Positions 21,774 through 31,590 of a stretch of DNA of 64,000 nt are shown in pieces. The stretch spans positions 992,001 through 1,056,000 of the forward strand of contig JAHQRK010000012.1 of assembly GCA_019828595.1 (NCBI GenBank), written 5' to 3'. This stretch comes from Aphanomyces cochlioides (lineage: Eukaryota; Oomycota; Saprolegniomycetes; Saprolegniales; Verrucalvaceae). The position numbers were made by a program, and so were the translations under genes. Each line of letters starts with the position of its first letter. Position 1 is the first letter of the stretch. The notes beneath the pieces were generated by a model. It was not told where the DNA came from and did not search any database. It worked only from the letters and a program-made list of their open reading frames with translations.

Positions 21774-23704
21774 ATGAACATCAACTCCCTGCGACCTCAA
21801 AACACACAAAATGCAAGATCTGTTGGAGTAAATGCGTTCAAGCGCTTCTTAGAAGCTGAGAACGTTACGTTAGAATATGTCTTTGATTGTATGACGAAAG
21901 ATCCAAAAGGACGATGTATGAGCGCTGTCATGGACAAGTTTGCATTGCATTTGGCCTTTACTACCGGTGTGAAGGAAAAACGACTCGCCACAAATACAGT
22001 AATGTCGTACTCTCGCCACGTAAAAAGTTGGTTACTTGAACGATTTCCAGCAAGCGAAGGTGCCATTGACGAACGGCTGCGCGAAATGGCGCGAATATTG
22101 GAAAAATACATGATGAAGCGCGAAGCTGGAGGAGTTACGAAGCATGCGCCTGCATGTACAAAACACGACTTAAATCTATTAACGCGTCATCTCTACACTC
22201 ACGCTACAACTGCGGTCGATTACCAAGATGCCGCCATGCTTTGCTTGCTTTGGTTTGTGTTTGGACGCGCGTCAGACTTCAGCTTGCTACAGAAAGAGAG
22301 TCTGTCAGTCTGTTCAAAGAAGAATCTGTTTATTCGCCTTGTTCGAGTGAAGACAAGTGAGCAACAAGGTCTTACCTTGTACGCCGATGACAATGTTGTG
22401 ACGTGTCCCATCTTTGCCATCGTTGTGGCGTTGGCTATGCAAACTGCTCCATGTTCGGCCTTGTTGGAGACTGTTCGCCCCAACGCCCATGAGCTAGAAA
22501 TTGAGTCCATGGAAACCCTACCTCTTGTCGAAGTCTTGACGTTGGCGGAGCAATCGGATGTCGCAAGCCACAAGTTGGAGCAGATGAGCGCGCCATCCAA
22601 GACCAAAACGCCAACGAAGGCACCTCGTATACATAGTCAAGTCAATCACTTACTCGGTCGAATTTGTATACCTGCTGGAGTCAACGCGCAATTGTCATCG
22701 CACTCATTTCGACGAGGGGGTGCCCAACATGCCAATGGTGAAGCAGGCCTGAGCGTCAGTGGATATCCGATCGTGGTGGATGGAATCTTGCTTCTACACA
22801 AAAAGTATGGTCAAATGTATTCAATACGACTCAAGAAGATCAGAGAGTTTCAAAGACTCTCAGCGGATAGAAGCCAAACTCACACGTACCTCTCGATGGC
22901 TTAGACAGCCTTGACATTGTCGTTCTCGAGCAACTTCGAGTCTTCCAGGACAGCCTCTTCAACACTTGCACTGGCCTGAAAGACAGAAGATTCAATGTTT
23001 GTCGTGAAGTCTTGGATGTCTGTACCTCAAGGATTTTACGAGCAATGCCACAACTGCGTGCGCTGAATGCCGTCGCTCCCATTGTATAACGTATTGATGT
23101 CTGCGCAGAGCAGGCTGAACTCTCGCGCGACGACTTGCCTGCAATGTCAGCTTCGTTGCATGAAGCCTACAACCGAGAGTGTCAGGTTCACGAATCAGGC
23201 AAAACTAACAAAGAAGCACCGACCGACGACGCACTCCACCAACGCACTTTGCTTGTTCGCGAGCTCCTGGAAACCAACCGCCGCCTTATGGACCGCTTGG
23301 ATGCTCTGGATAAGAGGGACGGTCAGTGTCAAGGCGTCAAATCGAACGTACCTGTCCAATCTTCGACGACTGAGAGGAACATCGCGTCAAGGAAGCGCTT
23401 GACGTCTACGCGCTTGTCTGCTGTGTGGTACGACTGGTATGCCGGGGAGCCGCGCACATGGAGCATGGACATTGATCGGAAGAAAAGATCCGATGCAGCA
23501 CATATTGTCGCGTATATGAAGTTGTTCCTATCGCGGGTTTTTTTTCTCGATGAGGAGTTCTCAACCTACCGTGATGATGTGATGCGCTTGGGCAACGAAG
23601 CTGAGGTTGCGGTAATCAAATTCCTACACGAGCAAGGCGTGAGATCTGCAGGGAGCAGCGCTGTGCTGAAGCACATGCGTGCACTGCACAAGAAGGTATC
23701 TTGA
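21774..23704 (+). pseudogene. Crypton tyrosine recombinase, broken
   Basis: The first ATG is at 21774. The N-terminal part is a core-binding region. The catalytic domain shows the first Arg in FGRASDFSLL and the HxxR box in SSHSFRRGGAQHAN. At about 22757 one base is missing: the expected continuation QWISDRGGWNLASTQKVWSN lies in another frame. That frame is then stopped by TAG at 22868 (a Trp codon in LSGWKP) and TAA at 23087. The C-terminal part, with AVWYDWYAGEPRTWS and SAGSSAVLKHMRALHKK, matches the tail found on oomycete Crypton proteins. The usual AYVFNT tyrosine segment reads SNVFNT here, so the nucleophile appears lost as well (inference). Confidence 0.85.
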
Positions 23705-24551
23705 ACGGATACATACACGAATTTGAGAGCCGTCGCTCAATTGGGCTCATTGTTGACCCAGCGCCTCCTCGAACGCGAAGTATGTTGACGCTAGTCTGAG
23801 ATTGCCTCACATCCCTAGCCTAGATAACGTTAGAAAATACTGATGCATCATTTGTACCATGTGGGATTGAGCCATTGCAAGGCCCACCACTACCCCGTAG
23901 TGAACGCTACGCATCCAATAGAGGTCTCCTTTGTCGATCGATGTGATGGCTTGGCCGCTCTTTCATGTTGTTGCCGCAGTGTGTCCAGAGGTGCAGTGTT
24001 TGTATTATTGTCGTCATTCGTTTGACCACCGCTGGAGTCTTCGCTGTCACGAGCAGCACCTCCAGCGGTGGCCGCTCATTCATGTTGTTGCCGCAGTGTG
24101 TCCAGGGGTGCAGTGTTTCGTGGGGGTGCGGTGGTCCGACGGGTGCAATGTGTCGTGGGGCACGGTGGTGCAACGGGTGCAGTGTGTCGTCGGGAGGTGT
24201 TTCGAGCGAAGCAGCTAGTCGGACAAGGCGCGTAAATGAGCGACGACTGCAATCTGGCGACACATCCAAACCCCAGGCGCTAAGGTTCTCAGGGACCCTT
24301 TGCTCGTCTGTTTTCGTGGCACACCAGGTACACAGGTTCCCACGAGAGAGCAAATTGAAAAGTGATGCTTTGATCATCTCTTATTGGCTGAAGATTTAAT
24401 TAAGCGTCCAATCAAATGCCTATTGCTTTGATTATGATCACAAGGACACATGTCCTTGTAAATATGTCGGAAGGAATGTCGGAACACAAACAATTGTCGG
24501 ATATTTTATGGTAACGTTATGGTGCTACATTAATGTACCGGTAGTTGTTAC
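23705..24551. other. Spacer with minisatellite between Crypton and protease A
   Basis: No gene is seen. It contains the minisatellite described separately, and the near-palindrome ACAAGGACACATGTCCTTGT at about 24439. Confidence 0.5.
23952..24205. repeat. Imperfect minisatellite
   Basis: A 50-bp unit beginning TGGCCGCTC occurs at 23952 and 24069 (spacing 117 bp). It is followed by shorter G-rich iterations of CGGGTGCAATGTGTCGTGGG at about 24137-24198. Confidence 0.7.
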
Positions 24552-26030
24552 TTAACATTGGTCACTACGAGTATCGTGGAGGCTACCATCGCGCAAGATC
24601 GTGGCGACGTTCACGCGGCCATAACCGAAGCGGTTGTTGGGCCAAGCCGTGTCGAGAGTGCCGTTACAGTTGGGGCCACCAATCATAGTCTTGTTGCGGT
24701 ACTTGCCGTAATACCAAACCGGGGGTTCCGTGGTGTTGAGGGGCTTTTGGTCGGTCGTCTTGATCAAGTAGTTCTTGATTTGCTCGAAGGTCAAGTTCTT
24801 TTGGGCGCTCTTCAACAAAGCGACCACGCCGGAAACGTGAGGGGAGGCCATCGAGGTACCAGCTTCTTCAACGTACAAGTTGTCGCCAGAGGCATCAACG
24901 GACAAGGTGAAGAAACCAGGGGCAGACACATCAGGCTTGATGATCACTTCGGTATTTCCAGTGGCAGGGTCACGGACTTGGACAGCACCCTTGGACGAGA
25001 ATAATGCCAAAGTATTCGGGTCGTTTTCATACGAACCGACGGCACCGACACCAATGACAGTTTTGTAGCCACCTGGGAAACCAGTCGTGCCGCAGGCAGA
25101 ACCATCGTTGCCGTTGGCAAAGACAGGGATCGTACCAGCAGCCTTCCAGGCAGCAACAGCGGCTTCCATCCAGTCATCGTAGTCATAGGTGCCACCCCAA
25201 GAGTTGTTGACGACGTCCACACCGGCTTGGCAGTCTTGGTTGGATCCATCGGGGTCGGTTGGGCACAACATGAATTGGGCACATTCAAGGAGGCTGTCGC
25301 CGTCACCATTGCCTTGGTACAAGCCCATGCACGAGATGAATTGAGCACCAGGAGCCACACCGATACCGAAATCACCGACCATGGTACCAATAGTGTGGGA
25401 ACCGTGACCAGCGGAGTCGTAGGCAACCTTGGTCTTGTTGTAAGGATCGAACCAACCCTTGTAGGAGCGGTACTTGGCCTTAATGGCCTCGTGGGTCACC
25501 AAGGCGCCTGTGTCGATCGAGCCGACGACGATACCGGAACCGTTGTAGTACTTCCAGATTTGAGGAGCACCCACAGTTTCGACACCCCATTGGTTGGCGG
25601 CGGCAGCTTCAGGCTTCGAGGCGGGCTTGTCGTTCTTGATCACTTCAGGGATCTTGAATTGACCGACGCGGATGCTATCGATCTTGGCGACTTGGGCAAC
25701 ACTCGACAACACGTTGACAAAGTCGGCATCGACATCGCTGATCGTGATGGAGTTGGCAATCCACGACTTCTTGAACTTCTTGCCGTCCAAGAGGCTGCCA
25801 AACGACTTGACACCATCTTCGTTGAGTTGGGTGAGCGCTTCGTAAACCTTTTGACGGGCGTCAGCTGCTGGGAGGTTCTGGGCTTCAATCTTGGCCAAGA
25901 CATCAAACGTCGAGGCGAGCTTGACGCGGACCGTGGTCTTGCCGCTTTGTTCGATTTCGCGGAAAGCAGAGGGGGTGATCTTGGCTTGGGCGACAGCCAA
26001 CGCAGTAGCGAGAATCAATGCAGCTTTCAT
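24552..26030 (-). CDS. Secreted subtilisin-like serine protease (S8), copy A
   Basis: Reading from ATG 26030, the product is 492 aa with no intron. MKAALILATALAVAQA is a signal peptide, followed by a propeptide-like region (~20-130). The catalytic domain has Asp173 (GSIDTGAL), His209 (GHGSHTIGT), oxyanion Asn308 (FANGND) and Ser393 (GTSMASPHVSG), so it looks active. Several NxT/S sites are visible in the last 80 residues. An upstream in-frame ATG at 26087 exists only because of a 46-bp tandem duplication in the 5' flank, so I prefer the start shared with copy B. Such proteases are secreted and digest host or environmental protein in oomycetes. It lies convergent to the Crypton block. Confidence 0.95.
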   Translation of the reverse strand: MKAALILATALAVAQAKITPSAFREIEQSGKTTVRVKLASTFDVLAKIEAQNLPAADARQKVYEALTQLNEDGVKSFGSLLDGKKFKKSWIANSITISDVDADFVNVLSSVAQVAKIDSIRVGQFKIPEVIKNDKPASKPEAAAANQWGVETVGAPQIWKYYNGSGIVVGSIDTGALVTHEAIKAKYRSYKGWFDPYNKTKVAYDSAGHGSHTIGTMVGDFGIGVAPGAQFISCMGLYQGNGDGDSLLECAQFMLCPTDPDGSNQDCQAGVDVVNNSWGGTYDYDDWMEAAVAAWKAAGTIPVFANGNDGSACGTTGFPGGYKTVIGVGAVGSYENDPNTLALFSSKGAVQVRDPATGNTEVIIKPDVSAPGFFTLSVDASGDNLYVEEAGTSMASPHVSGVVALLKSAQKNLTFEQIKNYLIKTTDQKPLNTTEPPVWYYGKYRNKTMIGGPNCNGTLDTAWPNNRFGYGRVNVATILRDGSLHDTRSDQC

Positions 26031-26046
26031 GGTTGGAAGCAAATTG

Positions 26047-26138
26047 TAAAATGGCAACCACGCGGGTTTGTACCTCGTAGTTATCATTACTGTAAAATGG
26101 CAACCACGCGGGTTTGTACCTCGTAGTTATCATTACTG
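26047..26138 (-). repeat. 46-bp tandem duplication of the protease A upstream region
   Basis: Two adjacent copies of a 46-bp unit beginning TGTAAAATGGCAACCACGCG lie immediately upstream of the start codon. In transcript sense the unit carries CCATTTTACA, a candidate initiator, so the duplication doubles it. Copy B has only one diverged unit. Confidence 0.85.
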
Positions 26139-26668
26139 TCTTGTCCACCCCAACAACACACAACAAGAATTACAACGGAGCTAGCAGCATATGCTAGCTC
26201 CGTAATAATTCTACCAGTAGACAAAAACGAGACTAGGAGACATTATGAAGTTTTCCTTGACGAGTGCTGCAAAGTGGAGCATGCAATCGCCGAAATACAA
26301 ATCCATGCAGCTTCAGCGAGAGGTTTCTTTTCGCTCTACTCATTTTGCACTTGTAATTCTGCCCAAGCACGGATTCACGTGGCAGAATGCCTCGTATGCT
26401 CCTGGACGCGACATACAGTATTGGCTAATAGAAGTAACGTTACATACTACAACGTGACTTCGACGCGAACGTGACAACAATCAAGTAGGAAGTCAGTTCA
26501 TTGTGGTGCTTGATCATGAATCTGTTCCACTAGCCGTCTTTTTCGACATGAAAAGCGTTCGATAGGACCAGAGGCTCTTATACCCGCTGATTTTGCACTT
26601 AGCTCGAAAGCAGTAGGTACTATTAATAAGAAGGAGCACAATGTGCAAGAGTACAAATGAATTTTATT
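26139..26668. other. Upstream flank of protease A
   Basis: No gene is seen. At about 26176 the near-palindrome GGAGCTAGCAGCATATGCTA with its complement forms a hairpin. From 26240 on, the sequence is alignable but diverged relative to 30475-30900 (for example ATGAAGTTTTCCTTGACGA in both), marking an older duplication of the protease upstream region. Confidence 0.6.
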
Positions 26669-27527
26669 TCATGCTTTCTTTTGGGTGAAGAAAATGCAAT
26701 CATGTTTGATATCATGATACAAACATGTACGGCTATGTTGAAATCGCACGTCGGCTTGATGCGTCCTGGATTCAGAGGGACGCTGTGTAGGCTTGGATGC
26801 GAAGACCATGTTGCTCACGACAGCCGCATCCACATGAGCATCGATGTCTTCAAGGACTGTGATGGACTTGCGAGGGACTTGTTCGATGGCGGATCGCAGC
26901 GAGTCATCCGTCATCTTGGGATGTGTGGGCTGGAGAAAGTATAGCTTGCGTTCGTACTGTCCCCCCATGGCTTGAATCAGCGACGTCTTGCCAGTGCCCG
27001 GGACGCCATAAAAGAGATACGATCGTTTGTATGGTATGCCATGGTCAGCATAGAATGCTTTGGTGTCTTCGCTGACGATATCGTCCAGGTCGGCAATGAG
27101 TTTAGCTTTGGTGGCATGAGGCAAAATCACCGACTAGACGGATCTTGCTCGAGCTTTTTGGGAATCTCGCCAGAATTCACATTCCACGTTCCATCGGAAG
27201 ATTGAGATGTATCCCTTGCGAGTGGCTTCGGCGGCAGCGACAACCGCATCGACAAAGCCGTGGAGGATGTTTTCGGCGTTGACTTTGGGATAGAAGAGAA
27301 CGACGTTTTCCATACGAACAGCTTCATGTTCCGTGCCCACAGGCTGTCCAATTTGCTGGCGGAGACACACAAGTTTGATATTTGTTCCAAGTGACGGGAT
27401 GTACACCAAAACGAAGTGAACTCGTTTTCGTCTCGTTGGGATCATTACGTTGGCTTTCGTCTTCTTCGTTGAGTTTCTTTTTGCCGGCATCCACTTCAAA
27501 GCTTCGGTGGTCTTGTTTGGTTTGTAG
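26669..27527 (-). pseudogene. BCS1-like AAA ATPase fragment
   Basis: BCS1 proteins are mitochondrial AAA ATPases needed for respiratory complex III assembly, and oomycetes have many paralogues. The frame is open from 27527, where it abuts the copied formin piece, and reads RKGYISIFRWNVECEFWRDS to a TAG at 27134-27136. It continues in the same frame with VILPHATKAKLIADLDDIV, the Walker A motif GVPGTGKTS and the Walker B ITVLEDIDA. After that, the sensor region is missing and the tail is unrelated or scrambled. Loss of the N-terminus at the junction, the nonsense codon and the internal deletion make it dead. Confidence 0.85.
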
Positions 27528-28850
27528 ACGTATTGGTTTGATTGATGTCAAACGTGCCAACAATATCGGTATGCGATTGTATCTTTTGCTGACATCGCTG
27601 ACGTGACTTAAGGCATTATGTTGGCTCGATTCCGTATGCCATATCCTGAGATTAAGCGTGCAATTTTGGAAGTTGACCGAGACATTCTGTCGAGTGAAAA
27701 GGTTGCAGCATTGATTCAATTTGCCCCGAGGGTGAAGAAATGACCACTGTGAAAGAGTACGTCTCGGCCTCAATAGAACTCTTTGTGATACATGTGTCTA
27801 CTAGGTACACTGGAGACGTCAAGATGCTTGGTGATGCCGAACAATACTTCATGGAAATTTCCACCGTGCCTCGTTTCCTTACTCGTCTGCAAGCCGTGCT
27901 GGCAACAATGCAGTTTGACTCGAATGTCGAGGTGGATAGAAATGCTCGACTTTGCTAGACTAACACTCGTTTGCTCAGGAGCAACGCCGTCTGATCTCGA
28001 GCGTGGCCTCAACGTGCAAAGAGCTAAAAGCAAATGATGCGATTCCTCAAATTTTGAAGTTGGTCTTGCAATTGGGAAATGCGAGGATGCCATGACCGAG
28101 TTTGAAGACATGTTGGCTTCGTTCAGTGAGTGCGTGAAGTGGTTTGGCGAAGACCCTGACGCTGCGGGCATGGGTCCTGACTCGTTCTTTTCAATTTTCG
28201 TGAGCTTTGCTCAAATGCTTCAAGCCGCCGATCGTGACAACGAACGCAAACGTATTGCTGAAGAGCGACGGGTACTCCTTAACAAGTTGATGCTTATGTG
28301 CTGACGATTTTTGTAGCTGCGCCGTGAAGCTGAAACAAAGAAGCGCAATGAAATGCTTGCCAAGCAAAAGAGCCAAAAGAGCGTCGACTTGAACTCACTC
28401 AAGGCCGGCGATGCTCAAACGATTGTCAAGAAGATCCGCACAAAGCGCTCGGAGGAAAAGAAGAAAGAACTCATCGAACATGGCTTTGAGACGACGAATA
28501 CCGACTCGTTCTGCTCGACTACAAGTATCGACAAGAAACGAAGCAAGCCCGAATCATCTCCTCCGCCTTCAATTTCTGAAAATAGCCCCGTCGAAGTGTG
28601 TTGATCGTAGCCTATTTATCACTTCATGCTCAATGCGGTGGCTTGATTCGAATGGAAATACAACTTGTGTTTATAATTCCAATTTCAGCAGTACTCCATG
28701 ATGCCCTTGACTTTGGAGTCAGCATGAAGCCATCAAAGTCGCCGTGTACCTCGACTTGTCTGTGAAGAGAACAATCTATAACATTCGTCGTGTTATGTTC
28801 AAGATGACAACGTCTTTCACAAAGTTGAAATAGGTCTCCATTGAGTGTAC
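27528..28850 (+). pseudogene. Copied 3' fragment of the formin gene
   Basis: It is near-identical to 18918-20683, with introns kept, so it was copied as DNA and not through RNA. It begins inside the FH2 coding exon. A T is missing in GCCCCGAGGG at about 27726 (source GCCCCTGAGGG). Source bases 19475-19923 (449 bp) are deleted and replaced by the 7-bp filler AGGATGC at 28084-28090. The copy ends at 28850 in the formin 3' flank and joins directly to the 3' flank of protease copy B. It has no promoter and an incomplete FH2, so it should be non-functional. Confidence 0.95.
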
Positions 28851-28870
28851 TACATTAATGTAGTTGTTAC

Positions 28871-30349
28871 TTAACATTGGTCACGACGAGTATCGTGGAG
28901 GCTACCATCGCGCAAGATCGTGGCGACGTTCACGCGGCCATAACCGAAGCGGTTGTTGGGCCATGCCGTGTCGAGAGTGCCGTTACAGTTGGGGCCACCA
29001 ATCATAGTCTTGTTGCGGTACTTGCCGTAATACCAAACCGGGGGTTCCGTGGTGTTGAGGGGCTTTTGGTCGGTCGTCTTGATCAAGTAGTTCTTGATTT
29101 GCTCGAAGGTCAAGTTCTTTTGGGCGCTCTTCAACAAAGCGACCACGCCGGAAACGTGAGGGGAGGCCATCGAGGTACCAGCTTCTTCAACGTACAAGTT
29201 GTCGCCAGAGGCATCAACGGACAAGGTGAAGAAACCAGGGGCAGACACATCAGGCTTGATGATCACTTCGGTATTTCCAGTGGCAGGGTCACGGACTTGG
29301 ACAGCACCCTTGGACGAGAATAATGCCAAAGTATTCGGGTCGTTTTCATACGAACCGACGGCACCGACACCAATGACAGTTTTGTAGCCACCTGGGAAAC
29401 CAGTCGTGCCGCAGGCAGAACCATCGTTGCCGTTGGCAAAGACAGGGATCGTACCAGCAGCCTTCCAGGCAGCAACAGCGGCTTCCATCCAGTCATCGTA
29501 GTCATAGGTGCCACCCCAAGAGTTGTTGACGACGTCCACACCGGCTTGGCAGTCTTGGTTGGATCCATCGGGGTCGGTTGGGCACAACATGAATTGGGCA
29601 CATTCAAGGAGGCTGTCGCCGTCACCATTGCCTTGGTACAAGCCCATGCACGAGATGAATTGAGCACCAGGAGCCACACCGATACCGAAATCACCGACCA
29701 TGGTACCAATAGTGTGGGAACCGTGACCAGCGGAGTCGTAGGCAACCTTGGTCTTGTTGTAAGGATCGAACCAACCCTTGTAGGAGCGGTACTTGGCCTT
29801 AATGGCCTCGTGGGTTACCAAGGCGCCTGTGTCGATCGAGCCGACGACGATACCGGAACCGTTGTAGTACTTCCAGATTTGAGGAGCACCCACAGTTTCG
29901 ACACCCCATTGGTTGGCGGCGGCAGCTTCAGGCTTCGAGGCGGGCTTGTCGTTCTTGATCACTTCAGGGATCTTGAATTGACCGACGCGGATGCTATCGA
30001 TCTTGGCGACTTGGGCAACACTCGACAACACGTTGACAAAGTCGGCATCGACATCGCTGATCGTGATGGAGTTGGCAATCCACGACTTCTTGAACTTCTT
30101 GCCGTCCAAGAGGCTGCCAAACGACTTGACACCATCTTCGTTGAGTTGGGTGAGCGCTTCGTAAACCTTTTGACGGGCGTCAGCTGCTGGGAGGTTCTGG
30201 GCTTCAATCTTGGCCAAGACATCAAACGTCGAGGCGAGCTTGACGCGGACCGTGGTCTTGCCGCTTTGTTCGATTTCGCGGAAAGCAGAGGGGGTGATCT
30301 TGGCTTGGGCGACAGCCAACGCAGTAGCGAGAATCAATGCAGCTTTCAT
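28871..30349 (-). CDS. Secreted subtilisin-like serine protease (S8), copy B
   Basis: The product is 492 aa from ATG 30349, almost identical to copy A. I saw one amino acid change near the C-terminus (HDTRRDQC versus HDTRSDQC) and silent differences such as at 28964 and 29817. The signal peptide and the D173/H209/N308/S393 set are all kept. The upstream flank diverges sharply beyond about 30385, and the downstream flank is the copied formin fragment. So the coding region was very recently copied or converted from A. Same role as A: an extracellular endopeptidase. Confidence 0.95.
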   Translation of the reverse strand: MKAALILATALAVAQAKITPSAFREIEQSGKTTVRVKLASTFDVLAKIEAQNLPAADARQKVYEALTQLNEDGVKSFGSLLDGKKFKKSWIANSITISDVDADFVNVLSSVAQVAKIDSIRVGQFKIPEVIKNDKPASKPEAAAANQWGVETVGAPQIWKYYNGSGIVVGSIDTGALVTHEAIKAKYRSYKGWFDPYNKTKVAYDSAGHGSHTIGTMVGDFGIGVAPGAQFISCMGLYQGNGDGDSLLECAQFMLCPTDPDGSNQDCQAGVDVVNNSWGGTYDYDDWMEAAVAAWKAAGTIPVFANGNDGSACGTTGFPGGYKTVIGVGAVGSYENDPNTLALFSSKGAVQVRDPATGNTEVIIKPDVSAPGFFTLSVDASGDNLYVEEAGTSMASPHVSGVVALLKSAQKNLTFEQIKNYLIKTTDQKPLNTTEPPVWYYGKYRNKTMIGGPNCNGTLDTAWPNNRFGYGRVNVATILRDGSLHDTRRDQC

Positions 30350-30365
30350 GGTTGGAAGCAAATTG

Positions 30366-31590
30366 TAAAATGGCAAACGCGCGGGTTTGCACCTGTTAGT
30401 TATCGTGGGTGCCCCGTTTCAGCTACCATAGGCGACATATGCTAGCTCTGTAAACCTTGACAACATTTAAGACGAGAAGACTTTATGAAGTTTTCCTTGA
30501 CGAATGCTGCAGAGTGGAGTCTTTCAATCGCCCAAATCCAATTACATGTAGCTTCAGCGAGAGGTTTCTTTTACCCTGCTCAGTTTGCACTTGCCATTCT
30601 GGTTGCCCAAGCATGGATTGTCTCGTCTACAGCTGGAAGCGACGAAACACAATTTGCACGTAGACTTTCAGCTTGGCTAATATGAGTACGATGTACTACA
30701 ATTTGTTGTTTGGTCAAGCATGAGGGCAATCAAGCAGGAAGGCTGCTGATTGAGCTAGCTTGACCATGAATCTTTGCTTTTTAGTTGTACTAGTGGCATG
30801 AAAAGCGTTGGATCAGTCGAGAGGTTGTAAGAACCCGCTGACTTTGCCCTTAGCACATATGTAGTAAGTACTAGTAAACACTCACAATTTGCAAGAGGAC
30901 AAATGGGGTTTCACTTTCCTTTGGGTGAAGAATATTCAATCACCAGATTGTCAATTCGCCATGTTTGACTGTGAAGGCGTACGTCAGCTCGATGCGTCAT
31001 GGATTCAAGATGGACGCTCAGTTGGCTTTGCCGAGAAGAACATGTTGGTCACGGAATACACCCGCATCCTGATGAGCTGGCGGCCTTGGGTCAACAAGAC
31101 CTCGGTTCCTCCATCGGCGGCAAAGACTACTCAATCTACAGAGTGGTGTCATGTCAACTGAACGTCGAACTTTTCCGAGGTTGTAGCCCATGTTGAGAGC
31201 GACAAAACGTCTTTCACCTTTGTGGTTGTTGGTTGAGTGGATTCTTACGTCTGTGGGACATTGCAACGAATTGAGAGGAAGTACTACAGGGTAACTCACA
31301 CATTACACATGTCTTCTCCTCTTCCTTTACCTCCTTCAGCCATGGCAGAGAGCTGACCTTAACTAGAGTCCTCAGTCTACTAGAGTCCTCCGACTACCTC
31401 GACTCCATTCCCCACAGCCACTAGTCCATATTCACGACATGATATTGACAGGGTGGACAACAATTGCACCGAGTTGCCTCTTGCGATCCGAGACTTCTCC
31501 AGAATTCTTTGATGTACCTCAGCTGTCAAGTACACTCAAACCTCACAAAGCAGAGTGTCCGCTCATAACTACGACTTAGAGACTTGCCTG
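30366..31590. other. Diverged duplicate of protease upstream region and BCS1 relic
   Basis: Positions 30475-30900 align with 26240-26690. Positions 30920-31110 align, poorly, with the BCS1 fragment at 26690-26860 (for example GCGTCATGGATTCAAGATGG versus GCGTCCTGGATTCAGAGGG). No open BCS1 frame survives. Positions 31110-31590 show no gene. Confidence 0.6.

Larger units (their letters stand above)
21653..24505 (+). mobile_element. Crypton-type tyrosine recombinase element (degenerate)
   Basis: The region holds a broken tyrosine recombinase gene and is framed by inverted CCGACA arrays: TTCCGACAAACTTCCGACATA at 21656 and the complement of TATGTCGGAAGGAATGTCGG at about 24463. The formin-protease segment copied at 27528-30390 lacks everything from 20684 to 24528, consistent with an insertion at this place. 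Cryptons usually lack terminal inverted repeats, so the exact ends are uncertain. Confidence 0.6.

Noticed and set aside
23907..24377. Protein-coding reading of the minisatellite region
   Set aside because: Open frames there arise from the His/Thr/Pro-rich translation of the repeats.
25227..26126. 299-codon open frame on the plus strand opposite protease A (and its twin opposite copy B)
   Set aside because: It mirrors the third-position bias of the protease gene, has no family signature, and its reading is Val/Leu/Gly-rich as expected for an antisense shadow.
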